A stretch of DNA of 49,598 nt from Acetobacteraceae bacterium. GTDB taxonomy: Bacteria; Pseudomonadota; Alphaproteobacteria; Acetobacterales; Acetobacteraceae. The notes below the pieces were generated by a model. That model saw nothing but the letters and a program-made list of their open reading frames with translations. It was not told where the DNA came from and did no database searches. The stretch covers positions 1-49,598 of the forward strand of contig JAIYCD010000219.1 of NCBI GenBank assembly GCA_027488195.1, given 5' to 3'. Numbering within the stretch: the stretch's first letter is position 1; every line of letters begins with the position of its first letter. Shown in pieces: positions 26,967 to 34,812 of the stretch. The translations under genes and the position numbers were made by a program.

Positions 26967-28097
26967 TTCGAGCAGTCCCATGCCCCAGAGCTTGCGCGCG
27001 AAGACCGCATCGCCGGGCACCGCGCCCTCGGCGAGGGCGGCCAGCTCGGCCGCCTCACCAGCATCGAGCGGCAGGGCACCGCCGGTCCAGAACAGCGTGG
27101 CCGAGCCGTCCTGCGCCTGCACCAGATGCGAATGCATGCCCTCGGTCAGGCGGAGCGCGCCCTCCGGCATGGGGGCGAAGAGGCCGCGCGCGGGCAAGGG
27201 CTGCCGGTCCCGTGCCAGTTGTTCCAGCATCAGGTTCGCCAGTCGCTCGGCATGGGCGGGGGTGGCGAGGCGAGAGAGGCGCAGGGCGAGCCCGGGCAGG
27301 AGGTCGGCCTCGCCGAAGCGCCAGCTGGGCAGGCTTTCGCGCAGGACGGGATCGGCCAGCTCCGCCTCATCCAGCAGGGCGCGGATCGCCTGCGCCCAGG
27401 AGGCTTCCATGAAGCCGATGGTGGCATGCAGCGAGCGTTCGCCCGGCTCGGTCGCGGCGTCATGCATGATGCCGCGCGGGATGTAGAGCGCGTCGCCCGG
27501 CTCCAGCACCAGCACATGCGGCTCGCCCAGCGGCGCCATATGGCCGGGCCAGGGGGTGCGGCGGGTGGGGCGCTCGACGCGCTCCCCATCCCAGACGCGC
27601 CAGCGCTTGCGGCCCTCCACCTGGAGCACCAGCACGTCATGCGTGTCGAAATGGGTGCGGAAGCCCTGGGCCGCGGGCGGCGTCAGATAGATGTTGGACT
27701 GGACCGGGTGCAGGAAGAGGCGCTCCAGCCCGCGGCAGAAATCCGCGAGCGGCGGATGCGTCTCATGAAATTGCGAGACGACGAGCGAGGCGCCCGCATC
27801 GAAGCGGGTGAGCAGCCGGGGCAGATCCACCCGGCCGTCAGGCAGGGTGAATTCCTCCTCCGGCACGCCGGCGCTGCCGTTGCGCGCCTCATCCGCCATG
27901 GCGATGCGTGGCGTGCGGGCGCCATCGGTGCGCAGATGCGCGTCGAGGTCGGCCACGCTGAGCAGATCGGCGAAGCGGCCGGGGCTCGAGCCCTTGAAGT
28001 GGCGCCACGCCAGACCTTCGCGCAGGGCGAGTGCCTCGTCCACGCTCATGCCTTCAAAGGCGAGGGCGAAGGCCGCCTCGGTCAATCCTTGCTGCAT
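26958..28097 (-). CDS. JmjC/cupin-4 Fe(II)/2-oxoglutarate oxygenase (RoxA-like)
   Basis: A 379-residue protein. The JmjC core holds the iron ligands H149-F-D151 in RTHFDTHDVLVLQ and H212 in PRGIMHDA, followed by a C-terminal helical/winged region. GRKRWRVWD just after the first ligands resembles E. coli RoxA (YcfD), which hydroxylates an arginine of ribosomal protein L16. It could therefore be a ribosomal oxygenase. However, it sits 34 bp downstream of, and co-directional with, two genes for repeat proteins rich in Gly-Arg-Gly. Hydroxylation of those proteins is an alternative I regard as open. Both readings are inference; the oxygenase fold itself is clear. Confidence 0.85.
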   Translation of the reverse strand: MQQGLTEAAFALAFEGMSVDEALALREGLAWRHFKGSSPGRFADLLSVADLDAHLRTDGARTPRIAMADEARNGSAGVPEEEFTLPDGRVDLPRLLTRFDAGASLVVSQFHETHPPLADFCRGLERLFLHPVQSNIYLTPPAAQGFRTHFDTHDVLVLQVEGRKRWRVWDGERVERPTRRTPWPGHMAPLGEPHVLVLEPGDALYIPRGIMHDAATEPGERSLHATIGFMEASWAQAIRALLDEAELADPVLRESLPSWRFGEADLLPGLALRLSRLATPAHAERLANLMLEQLARDRQPLPARGLFAPMPEGALRLTEGMHSHLVQAQDGSATLFWTGGALPLDAGEAAELAALAEGAVPGDAVFARKLWGMGLLEPA

Positions 28098-28131
28098 GGA
28101 TCCTGCCGGCCCTGATGCGTTGCCGCGCTGC

Positions 28132-28581
28132 CTACCAGCGGCCCTGGCCGGGTGCGTCGCGCGGATCGGAATCGGTGCGGCCGGTGCGGCCATAGCCACC
28201 GCGCCCACGGCCTGGACCATCGCTCGGGTCGCGGTCGGTAATGCCCGTGCCGCCGGTGTTGCGGTAGCCGCCGCGGCCATTGCCAGGCCCGTCGCTCGGG
28301 TCGCGATCGGTGATGCCGGTGCCGCGCCGTCCGCCGCGGCCATTGCCCGGACCGTCAGTCGGGTCGGCGTCCGTGATGCCGGTGCCGCGGCGCCCGCCGC
28401 GGCCATTGCCGGGGCCGTCGCTCGGGTCGGCATCGGTGATGCCGGTGCCGCGCACGACGACCGGCGCCGGGCTGCCGTAATAGGACGGCCCTGGGGCGAC
28501 GCAGCCGGCCAGGGCTGTTCCTGTTCCGCCCAGGGCGGCGAGACGCAGAACGAGCAAACGACGTGTGAGGCGGTTTTCCAT
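28132..28581 (-). CDS. Repeat lipoprotein A, TDxDPSDGPGxGRGG repeats
   Basis: A 149-residue protein of no family I recognise. The N-terminus has a signal peptide with lipobox ALAGC (Cys27), so it is predicted to be a lipoprotein. From residue 45 it consists of five repeats of about 21 residues, each carrying D-x-D-P-[ST/R]-D-[GA]-P-G-x-G-R. The first three begin with GTGITD, and the last is degenerate and ends in GRW. Synonymous codons differ between repeats (Gly as GGC, GGG, GGA, GGT), showing selection on the protein. The Asp spacing could bind calcium or another cation. A GAGGAA ribosome site precedes the ATG. The JmjC oxygenase gene follows after 34 bp. Confidence 0.72.
   Translation of the reverse strand: MENRLTRRLLVLRLAALGGTGTALAGCVAPGPSYYGSPAPVVVRGTGITDADPSDGPGNGRGGRRGTGITDADPTDGPGNGRGGRRGTGITDRDPSDGPGNGRGGYRNTGGTGITDRDPSDGPGRGRGGYGRTGRTDSDPRDAPGQGRW
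28135..28449 (-). repeat. 63-bp-period coding repeat in lipoprotein A
   Basis: Tandem units of about 63-72 bp encode the TDxDPSDGPG repeats. The first three units are closest to each other, and the last two carry small in-frame insertions or changes. Units diverge mostly at third codon positions. Confidence 0.85.
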
Positions 28582-28709
28582 CTGGTTTCCTCGCTTCGTA
28601 TTCCGGTATCAGAACTGTGACAGAGTGCACAGGCTGGGCCGGGAGCACAACGGTTCTCAAGGCATCGGCCGGCCGCGCGCCGCGCGCCCGGCTGTCTCAG
28701 CCCGACTTG
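28582..28709 (-). other. Gap between repeat proteins B and A
   Basis: This 128 bp gap has no ORF worth calling. It is long enough for a separate promoter for gene A. Apart from the GAGGAA ribosome site just before the gene A ATG, I see no clear element, so co-transcription of B with A is not assured. Confidence 0.35.
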
Positions 28710-29066
28710 TCAGCGGCGGCCGCGGCCAGGGCCGTCGGACGGGTCGCTGTCGGTGCGCCCCGAGCGGCCACGGCCGGGGCCGTCGGTCGGGTCGCGGTCG
28801 GTGTAGCCGGTGGAGGAGCCGGTGCCGCGGCCGCGCCCCGCGCCATCGCTCGGGTCGCGGTCGGTCGCGTTGGTGCGATATTGCCCGCCGCCCGACCCAC
28901 GGCCGCGGCCGGGCCCGTCGCTCGGATCTGCGTCGGTGACGCTGCGCTGGGCGGCCGCCTCGCCGGGGATGGCGGCAGCAGCGGCGATCAGGCCTGCTCC
29001 GCCGGCCGCACGCGCCACGATCAGGCGGCGGCTCAGCCGCGGGTCCTTCGGTTCTTGGTCGGACAT
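28710..29066 (-). CDS. Repeat protein B, paralogue with TDxDPSDGPGRGRG repeats
   Basis: A 118-residue paralogue of repeat lipoprotein A. It starts with a twin-arginine-like signal (SRRLIVARAAGGAG...) ending near residue 40 in EAAAQ, without a lipobox cysteine. The mature part is essentially four repeats, TDADPSDGPGRGRG, TDRDPSDGAGRGRG, TDRDPTDGPGRGRS and TDSDPSDGPGRGRR, separated by Gly/Ser/Thr spacers of varying length. A GAGGAAG site lies at proper distance upstream of the ATG. It is divergent from sapC. The function is unknown; candidates are a cation-binding or cell-surface matrix protein, or a substrate for the downstream JmjC enzyme. Confidence 0.7.
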   Translation of the reverse strand: MSDQEPKDPRLSRRLIVARAAGGAGLIAAAAAIPGEAAAQRSVTDADPSDGPGRGRGSGGGQYRTNATDRDPSDGAGRGRGTGSSTGYTDRDPTDGPGRGRSGRTDSDPSDGPGRGRR

Positions 29067-29097
29067 GGACTTCCTCGATATCTGTTATGTGGTTGGC

Positions 29098-29118
29098 TGG
29101 CGCCTTTCTCGGGCGCCA
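29098..29118. promoter_or_regulatory. Inverted repeat TGGCGCC-N7-GGCGCCA
   Basis: A perfect 7-bp inverted repeat lies in the divergent region between repeat protein B and sapC. It could be an operator or an mRNA hairpin. A TATGCT hexamer sits 10 bp downstream (29129-29134), but no good -35 box accompanies it. Confidence 0.4.
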
Positions 29119-29180
29119 AATCTTGGGCTATGCTCTTTCACCAGAACAAGGCCTGCGTCAGAAATTAGACGGACCTATCC

Positions 29181-29198
29181 GACGTTTAATGAAACGTC
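29181..29198. promoter_or_regulatory. Palindrome GACGTTT-AATG-AAACGTC
   Basis: A perfect 7-bp inverted repeat with a 4-nt spacer lies 43 bp before the sapC ATG, in the shared upstream region of sapC and repeat protein B. Its symmetry and A/T-rich core in a 70% GC genome suggest a dimeric regulator site; the regulator is unknown. Confidence 0.5.
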
Positions 29199-29241
29199 CC
29201 GCTGCGCCGCCGCCTTGGAACGTCTCGCCGGAGTGAACGCC

Positions 29242-29958
29242 ATGAATGTGCCAAGCCTCCCCGTCCTCTACACGGCCTTGGAGCCGCTTGACGCCGAACG
29301 GCATGCGGGGCTGCACCTGCGCGATGTGGGGCATGGCTTTGCCGCGCACCTTTCCTCCATCCCGCTGGCGGTCGAGGAATTCGCCCTGGCCGGCCGCCAC
29401 ATGCCGGTGGTCTTCGCCGACCAGGCGCCGCACATGCCCGTGGCGCTGACCGGCCTCTCACCCGACCGCAACCTCTTTGTGGATGAGCAGGGCGCCTGGC
29501 GCCGGGGCACCTATGTGCCCGCCTATCTGCGCCGGTATCCCTTCCTCCTGGTCCGCGCCGCCGCCGATTCCGACCAGCTCATCCTCTGCATCGACCCCGA
29601 GGCGCCCCAATTCGCCGCCTCCGCGGGCGAGCCGATCTTCGACGCCGAGCGCAAGCCGGCGCCGCTCGCCACCAAGGCGCTCGAATTCACCCGCTCGGTC
29701 GAGGCCGCCTTCCGCAAGACACAGGAATTCGCCGAGGGGCTCTCGCTGATGGGCCTGCTGCAACCTGCGGCCACGCAATTCGAATGGGACGGCAAGCCCT
29801 TCCGCGTGGACGGTTTTTTCGCGGTAGACCGTGAGCGGCTCTCAAAGCTGACCGGCGAGCAGCTGGCAACCCTGCGGGACAAGGGCTGGCTTGATGCCAT
29901 CTACGCCCATCTGCTCTCGCTGGGCGGCATTCCCGAACTCAAGCAGATGCAGGGCTGA
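29242..29958 (+). CDS. SapC family protein
   Basis: A 238-residue protein of the SapC family (PF07277), recognisable from the blocks YTALEPLDAERHAGL, FALAGRHMPVVFA, NLFVDEQGAWRRGTYVPAYLRRYPF and the C-terminal GFFAVDRERLSKL. SapC was named from a Campylobacter S-layer locus, but its biochemical role is not established. There is no signal peptide. GGAG upstream supports ATG 29242. tctC follows after 4 bp, so they are probably co-transcribed. Confidence 0.85.
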   Translation: MNVPSLPVLYTALEPLDAERHAGLHLRDVGHGFAAHLSSIPLAVEEFALAGRHMPVVFADQAPHMPVALTGLSPDRNLFVDEQGAWRRGTYVPAYLRRYPFLLVRAAADSDQLILCIDPEAPQFAASAGEPIFDAERKPAPLATKALEFTRSVEAAFRKTQEFAEGLSLMGLLQPAATQFEWDGKPFRVDGFFAVDRERLSKLTGEQLATLRDKGWLDAIYAHLLSLGGIPELKQMQG

Positions 29959-29962
29959 ATTC

Positions 29963-30922
29963 ATGCAGCGCAGAACCCTCTTGGCGAGCGCGGCCCTGCT
30001 GCCGACGCTTGCAGATCCGGCCCAGGCCCAGGCGCGCTTCGCCAATATCAGCATGTTCATCCCCGCCGGCCCCGGCGGCGGCTGGGACGGCCTCGGCCGC
30101 GCCATCGAGCAGGTGGCCCGTCCGGCCGGCCTCGTCGGCAATTTCCAGTTCGAGAATGTGGGCGGCGCGGGCGGCATCGTGGGCCTGCCGCGCTTCGTTT
30201 CGCAGCGGCGCGGCCGGCCGGATGCGCTGATGGTCGCGGGCTCGGTCATGGTGGGCGCGGTGCTGACCAACCGCTCGCCGCTGGGCCTTGCCAATGTCAC
30301 GCCGGTGGCGCGGATGACGCAGGAGGTGGGCGTCGTCGTCGTGCCCGCATCGTCTGAGATCCGGGACATCGCGGGGCTGCTGGCGGCCTTCCGCGCCAAT
30401 CCGGGCGGCACCTCGGTGGGCGGCGGCAGTGCGGGCGGGACGGACCACATTACGCTCGGCCTGATCCTGAAGGCGCTGGGCCGCAATGCGCGCGAGGGCA
30501 GCTACGTCGCCTTCGCCGGTGGCGGGCCGGCCCAGGCGGCGATCCTGGGCGCGCAGGTCCGCGCCGGCATCTCGGGCTATTCCGAGTTCGCCGAGCAGAT
30601 CCGCGCGGGCCGGATGCGGGCGCTGGCCACCACCGGCGAGACGCGCTCGGACCCCGCCATCCCGACGTTGCGGGAGTCCGGCGTGGATGTGGTGACGGCC
30701 AATTGGCGCGGCGTCTTCGGCGCGCCCGGCATCAACCCGACGCAGCGCGCGGCCCTCGTGACCCTGATGACCGAGCTGAACGCGCTGCCCGCCTGGCGCG
30801 AGCTGCTCACGACGCGCGGCTGGGACAATGCCTTCCTGCCCGGTGCGGAGTTCGACCGCTTCCTGGCCGCCGACATCGCGGCGACCGAGACGGTGCTGAA
30901 GGAGCTTGGCCTGGCGGGCTAA
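29963..30922 (+). CDS. tctC: Tripartite tricarboxylate transporter substrate-binding protein (TctC/Bug)
   Basis: A 319-residue periplasmic binding protein. A signal peptide (about 1-24, ending in PAQAQA) is followed by the Bug-family ligand loops, seen as IPAGPGGGWDGLGRAI and the later GGGSAGGTDHITL. TctC delivers carboxylated substrates to the TctA/TctB membrane pair. Those genes (tctB, tctA) lie 1.8 kb further on the same strand, separated by an old yellow enzyme and an opposing methyltransferase. The longer spacing in the GGGWDG loop fits a tricarboxylate-type TctC better than the Bug protein at 43463. Confidence 0.9.
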   Translation: MQRRTLLASAALLPTLADPAQAQARFANISMFIPAGPGGGWDGLGRAIEQVARPAGLVGNFQFENVGGAGGIVGLPRFVSQRRGRPDALMVAGSVMVGAVLTNRSPLGLANVTPVARMTQEVGVVVVPASSEIRDIAGLLAAFRANPGGTSVGGGSAGGTDHITLGLILKALGRNAREGSYVAFAGGGPAQAAILGAQVRAGISGYSEFAEQIRAGRMRALATTGETRSDPAIPTLRESGVDVVTANWRGVFGAPGINPTQRAALVTLMTELNALPAWRELLTTRGWDNAFLPGAEFDRFLAADIAATETVLKELGLAG

Positions 30923-31053
30923 AGCGCCGCGCGCGAATGGGCATCATCACCGGGAGTTATTTCGCGCGGCAGGCGGCAGGCACCATCTTCATCGGCAAGG
31001 GGGCGGCATGTCCTGCCCCGAGCCCCCGCCCTGAGTGATGGAGTTGCCCGCAA

Positions 31054-32097
31054 ATGTCCCTCTTTTCGCCCCTGCGCGTCGGCGCGCTGAACCTGCCGAG
31101 CCGCATCGTGATGGCGCCGATGACGCGCAACCGCAGCCCCGGCCAGGCGCCCAATGCGCTGAACGCCGAGTACTACGCCCAGCGCGCCAGCGCCGGCCTG
31201 ATCGTGACCGAGGGCACCACGCCCGACGCCTCGGGCCGCGGCTACATCGATATTCCCGGCCTCTACGATGCCGCGCAGGTCGAGGGCTGGTGCCAGGTGG
31301 CGGATGCCGTGCACGCCAAGGGTGGCCACATCTTCGTGCAGCTGATGCACACCGGCCGCATCTCCCACCCCGATTTCCTGGACGGCGCGGCGCCCGTCGC
31401 GCCCTCCGCGATCCAGGCACCCGGCCAGATTTACACGCATGAAGGCATGAAGCCGCATGGCACGCCCCGCGCTCTGGCGGCTGCCGAGATCCCGGCCCTG
31501 ATCGCCACCTATGGCCGTGCCGCCAAGCTGGCGCGCGAGGCCGGGCTGGATGGCGTGGAGGTGCATGGCGCGAATGGCTACCTGCCCGGCCAGTTCCTCG
31601 CCCCCAATGTGAACCAGCGGAACGATGAATGGGGCGGCTCGGTCGAGAACCGGGCGCGCTTCCTGCTGGGTGCCGTGGATGCGGCGTTGGCGGCGATCGG
31701 GGCCGATCGCGTGGGCGTCAGGCTCTCGCCGGGGGGCGTGTTCAACGACATCCATGACGCGCCCGCGACCTACGCCTATGTCGCGGCCGAGCTTGCGAAG
31801 CGGCGCCTGGCCTATCTGCACATCTTCGACACGAAGCCTGGGTTCGATGTCGCCGCCCTGATCCGCGCGCATTACAAGGACACGCTGATCCTGAATGGCG
31901 GCTATGACCGGGCGCGGGCGGAGGCCGACATTGCCTCGGGCCTGGCCGACCTCATCGCCTTCGGCGTGCCCTTCCTGGCCAATCCGGACCTGCCGGAGCG
32001 CCTGGCGCAGGGTGCCGCGCTGAACACGCCGGACCAGGCGACCTTCTACGGTGGCGGCGCCAAGGGCTACACGGATTATCCCGTGCTGGCGGCCTGA
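31054..32097 (+). CDS. Old yellow enzyme family alkene reductase (NemA-like)
   Basis: A 347-residue FMN-dependent ene-reductase. Family features seen are APMTRNR at residues 20-26, QLMHTGRISH, the substrate-binding pair in EVHGANGYLPGQFL (H-x-x-N), and the NQRNDEWGGSVENR block before the phosphate-binding LNGGY and GVPFLANPDLP region. It reduces activated C=C bonds (enones, maleimides, nitro compounds) with NAD(P)H. It is placed between tctC and tctB, so reduction of an imported unsaturated acid is conceivable but unproven. Its 3' end overlaps the convergent methyltransferase gene by 22 bp. Confidence 0.95.
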   Translation: MSLFSPLRVGALNLPSRIVMAPMTRNRSPGQAPNALNAEYYAQRASAGLIVTEGTTPDASGRGYIDIPGLYDAAQVEGWCQVADAVHAKGGHIFVQLMHTGRISHPDFLDGAAPVAPSAIQAPGQIYTHEGMKPHGTPRALAAAEIPALIATYGRAAKLAREAGLDGVEVHGANGYLPGQFLAPNVNQRNDEWGGSVENRARFLLGAVDAALAAIGADRVGVRLSPGGVFNDIHDAPATYAYVAAELAKRRLAYLHIFDTKPGFDVAALIRAHYKDTLILNGGYDRARAEADIASGLADLIAFGVPFLANPDLPERLAQGAALNTPDQATFYGGGAKGYTDYPVLAA

Positions 32098-32624
32098 GGG
32101 CTGACGCGGCGGGCCAGCAGGCTGCGGTATTCTGGGGGCGAGAGGCTTGCATGGTGCAGCACCTCTCCTTCGAAGCATCCCAGCGCCACCCCCTCAGACG
32201 CTCCGCTGGTGAAGATGAGCGCCGCGCCAGGGGCCGCGTGGCGCGCGAAGACGGCGAACATCGCACGCTGGTCCGCATGGTCGAGGTGAAAGAAGCTGTC
32301 CCAGGCGAGGATCCCTTCGAAGCGCCGGCCGAGGTCGAGGCCGCGCATATCTCCCAGCACCCAGTCCTGCGCCGGAAACCGCGCGCGGCAGAGGCCGAGC
32401 AGGCTTGGCGCGGTGTCCACGCCCGTCAGCCGGAATCCCGTACCGATCAGATGCGCCGCGATCGGCTCGCCCATGCCGCAGCCGAGGTCGAGCACCCTGC
32501 CGCCGGGCGGAATCAGCGCCGTGAAGCGATCCAGCCAGGGCCGCTCCATCAGCGCCCGGCCGCGCTGCGCGTCGTAGGCGTCAGCATGGCGTTCGTAGAT
32601 TTCGATGATGCGATCCGCGTCCAC
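32076..32624 (-). CDS. Class I SAM-dependent methyltransferase, short at the C-terminus
   Basis: A 182-residue Rossmann methyltransferase. Motif I is VLDLGCGMGEP, an acidic loop follows in LTGVDTAPSLL, and motif post-II is VLGDMRGLDLG. GTG 32624 is preferred because upstream in-frame ATGs run into tctB. Relatives known to me usually continue for about 25 more residues after the SPPEYRSLLA helix, ending in a strand with a DPDCGG-type motif. Here the sequence breaks into RRVSPQAASTG and stops. This may be a truncation or a frameshift near 32120; the last 22 bp overlap the old yellow enzyme gene. The substrate is unknown. Confidence 0.72.
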   Translation of the reverse strand: MDADRIIEIYERHADAYDAQRGRALMERPWLDRFTALIPPGGRVLDLGCGMGEPIAAHLIGTGFRLTGVDTAPSLLGLCRARFPAQDWVLGDMRGLDLGRRFEGILAWDSFFHLDHADQRAMFAVFARHAAPGAALIFTSGASEGVALGCFEGEVLHHASLSPPEYRSLLARRVSPQAASTG

Positions 32625-32739
32625 CGGAGCTGGATAGCGGGGCGCAAGCTTCCCCGCATGACATGCTTGCCACGCGCCAGACAGGTGACGGATGGCATGA
32701 ATCGGCCAAGACTGGCGGCGTGAGGAAACGCAAGGCGCC

Positions 32740-33249
32740 ATGACGAACCGAATCCCGCTGCCCGACCTTCTGGCCGGCTTGTTCGTCCTGGCCTTCGGGC
32801 TGGTCGGCTTCTGGCAGGCCGGTGCCATTCCCGTCTCGCCCCTCTATGCCCAGGTCGGCCCCAAGGCGGTGCCCTATGTGGTGGCCAGCGGCATGACGGT
32901 CCTGGGCGGGCTGCTCGTCCTGGCCGCCCTGCGCGGCGGTTGGTCCGCGCAGGTGGCGGAGGTGGCCGAGGCCGGACCGCCCAATCTGCGTGCGTTGGGG
33001 CTGCTGGGGGCCGGCTTGCTGGCCAACCTGGTGCTGATCGTCCCGGCTGGCTTCTCCATCGCCGCCTCCGCGCAATTCGTGCTGGTGGCCGCCGCCTTCG
33101 GCAGTCGCTCCATGGCGCGGGACCTGCTGATCGCCCTGCCGCTGACCTTGCTGGTCTGGTTCCTCTTCGTGCAGGGGCTCGGCGTGAATATCGGCGCGGG
33201 GTTGCTGGAGGGGCTGATCCTGCGCCTCCTCGGGCAGGAGGTCCTCTGA
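32740..33249 (+). CDS. tctB: Tripartite tricarboxylate transporter small membrane subunit
   Basis: A 169-residue protein with four predicted transmembrane helices (about 9-26, 46-64, 84-105 and 125-150) in the TctB layout. The [18 protein letters not shown] start and the [10 protein letters not shown] loop are typical. TctB is the poorly conserved small permease subunit. Its stop shares one base with the tctA start (TGATG), so expression is coupled. Confidence 0.92.
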   Translation: MTNRIPLPDLLAGLFVLAFGLVGFWQAGAIPVSPLYAQVGPKAVPYVVASGMTVLGGLLVLAALRGGWSAQVAEVAEAGPPNLRALGLLGAGLLANLVLIVPAGFSIAASAQFVLVAAAFGSRSMARDLLIALPLTLLVWFLFVQGLGVNIGAGLLEGLILRLLGQEVL

Positions 33250-34748
33250 TGGATGCCATCAACGGGCTGGCGCTCGGCTTCTCGCATGCGCTGACGCTGA
33301 CCAATCTGGGCTGGGCGCTGACGGGCTGTTTCCTCGGCACCGCCGTCGGCGTGCTGCCGGGCATCGGGCCCGCGCTGACCATCGCGCTGCTGCTGCCCAT
33401 CACCTTCCAGGTGAGCGCGACCGGCGCCTTCATCCTGTTCTGCGGCGTCTTCTACGGCGCCATGTATGGCGGCAGCACCACCTCCATCCTGCTGAACGCG
33501 CCGGGCGAGAGCGGCTCGATCATCACGGCGCTCGAAGGGGCGAAGATGGCGCGCAGCGGGCGCGCGGGGCCCGCGCTGGCGACGGCCGCCATCGGCAGCT
33601 TCGTGGCCGGCGTGGTGGGCACGCTCGGCATTGCCTTCCTCGGCCCCGTCATCGTGGATTTCGCGCTGGTGCTGGGCCCGGCCGAGTATTTTTGTCTCAT
33701 GGTGCTGTGCTTCGTCACCGTCTCCGCCGTGTTGGGCGGCTCGGCGTTGCGCGGGTTGGTGAGCCTGTTCTTCGGCCTCACGCTCGGGCTGATCGGCATT
33801 GATTTGCAGACCGGCCAGCCGCGCATGACCTTCGGCCTGCCGGAGCTTTATGACGGCGTGAACGTCGTGCTGGTCGCCGTCGCGCTCTTCGCCGTGGCCG
33901 AGGCGCTGCACATGGCCTGGCGCTACCATGGCGGCGAGGCGAAGGTGCTGCCGGTGGGCAAGCTCATGCTCTCGCGCACCGATCTCAAGCGGAGCTTCTG
34001 GCCCTGGATGCGGGGCGCCGGCCTTGGCTTTCCCTTCGGCGTGCTGCCGGCCGGCGGCACCGAGATGCCGACCATGCTGAGCTACTACGCCGAGCGGAAG
34101 CTGGTCGCGCCCGAGCACGCGCATGAATTCGGCACGACCGGCGCCATCGAGGGCGTGGCGGGCCCCGAGGCTGCGAACAACGCGGCGGCGGCCGGCATCC
34201 TGGTCCCCATGCTGACGCTCGGCCTGCCGACCTCGGCGACGGCGGCCATCATGCTCAGCGCCTTCCAGAGCTACGGCATCCAGCCCGGGCCGCTGCTGTT
34301 CGAGACGCAGGCCGATCTCGTCTGGACGCTGATCGCGAGCCTCTTCGTCGCCAATGTCATGCTGGTGGTGCTGAACCTGCCGCTGGTGGGGCTCTGGGTG
34401 AAGATCCTGAAGATCCCGACGCCGCAGCTCTACGCCGGCATCCTGGTGTTTGCCACGATCGGCACCTACGGGATTTCCAACTCCATCGTGGACCTGATCC
34501 TGCTCTATGCGATCGGGATCATCGGCATGTTCATGCGCCGCTTCGACTTCCCGGTGGCGCCGGTGGTGATCGGCATGATCCTTGGCCCAATGGCCGAGCA
34601 GGCGCTGCGCCAGGCGCTGACCATCAGCGAGGGGAATTGGATGGTCTTCGTGACGCGGCCGGGGAGCCTGGCCATCCTGCTGGTGGCGGTGGCGGCTTTG
34701 CTGGGGCCGCGGATCTATGGGGTTTGGGCGCGGCGGCGGGCGGCCTGA
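33249..34748 (+). CDS. tctA: Tripartite tricarboxylate transporter large permease
   Basis: A 499-residue inner-membrane permease with about 11-12 hydrophobic segments. The TctA signatures are [17 protein letters not shown] near residues 34-50, [19 protein letters not shown] near 75-93, and the mirror-image second half with [18 protein letters not shown] and [15 protein letters not shown]. It moves carboxylates with a cation gradient once TctC hands over the ligand. The ligand cannot be deduced. It is the last gene before the XRE-CcdA/CcdB module. Confidence 0.96.
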   Translation: MDAINGLALGFSHALTLTNLGWALTGCFLGTAVGVLPGIGPALTIALLLPITFQVSATGAFILFCGVFYGAMYGGSTTSILLNAPGESGSIITALEGAKMARSGRAGPALATAAIGSFVAGVVGTLGIAFLGPVIVDFALVLGPAEYFCLMVLCFVTVSAVLGGSALRGLVSLFFGLTLGLIGIDLQTGQPRMTFGLPELYDGVNVVLVAVALFAVAEALHMAWRYHGGEAKVLPVGKLMLSRTDLKRSFWPWMRGAGLGFPFGVLPAGGTEMPTMLSYYAERKLVAPEHAHEFGTTGAIEGVAGPEAANNAAAAGILVPMLTLGLPTSATAAIMLSAFQSYGIQPGPLLFETQADLVWTLIASLFVANVMLVVLNLPLVGLWVKILKIPTPQLYAGILVFATIGTYGISNSIVDLILLYAIGIIGMFMRRFDFPVAPVVIGMILGPMAEQALRQALTISEGNWMVFVTRPGSLAILLVAVAALLGPRIYGVWARRRAA

Positions 34749-34772
34749 AGGGCATGCCCCCCTCCGGAGGAT

Positions 34773-34801
34773 TGTGCTTGATTTGCACATCGCTCCTGTG
34801 C
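34773..34801 (+). promoter_or_regulatory. Putative operator of the toxin-antitoxin module (TGTGC half-sites)
   Basis: An inverted repeat TGTGC-TTGATTT-GCACA (34773-34789) is followed by another TGTGC (34797-34801). The three half-sites are centred 12 bp apart, ending 11 bp before the antitoxin ATG. TTGATT (34778-34783) inside it could be the -35 box, with CATTTT 17 bp downstream. This is where the XRE domain of the antitoxin would be expected to bind for autoregulation. Confidence 0.5.
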
Positions 34802-34812
34802 ATTTTCCGCCC

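Noticed and set aside
28135-28449. Regular 60-70 bp repeats that could be taken for a CRISPR array
   Set aside because: The repeats are coding, in frame, vary at third positions, have no unique spacers and no cas gene is nearby.
29105-29134. A sigma70 promoter for sapC using TATGCT as -10
   Set aside because: No acceptable -35 sequence is found 16-18 bp upstream; left as an inverted repeat only.
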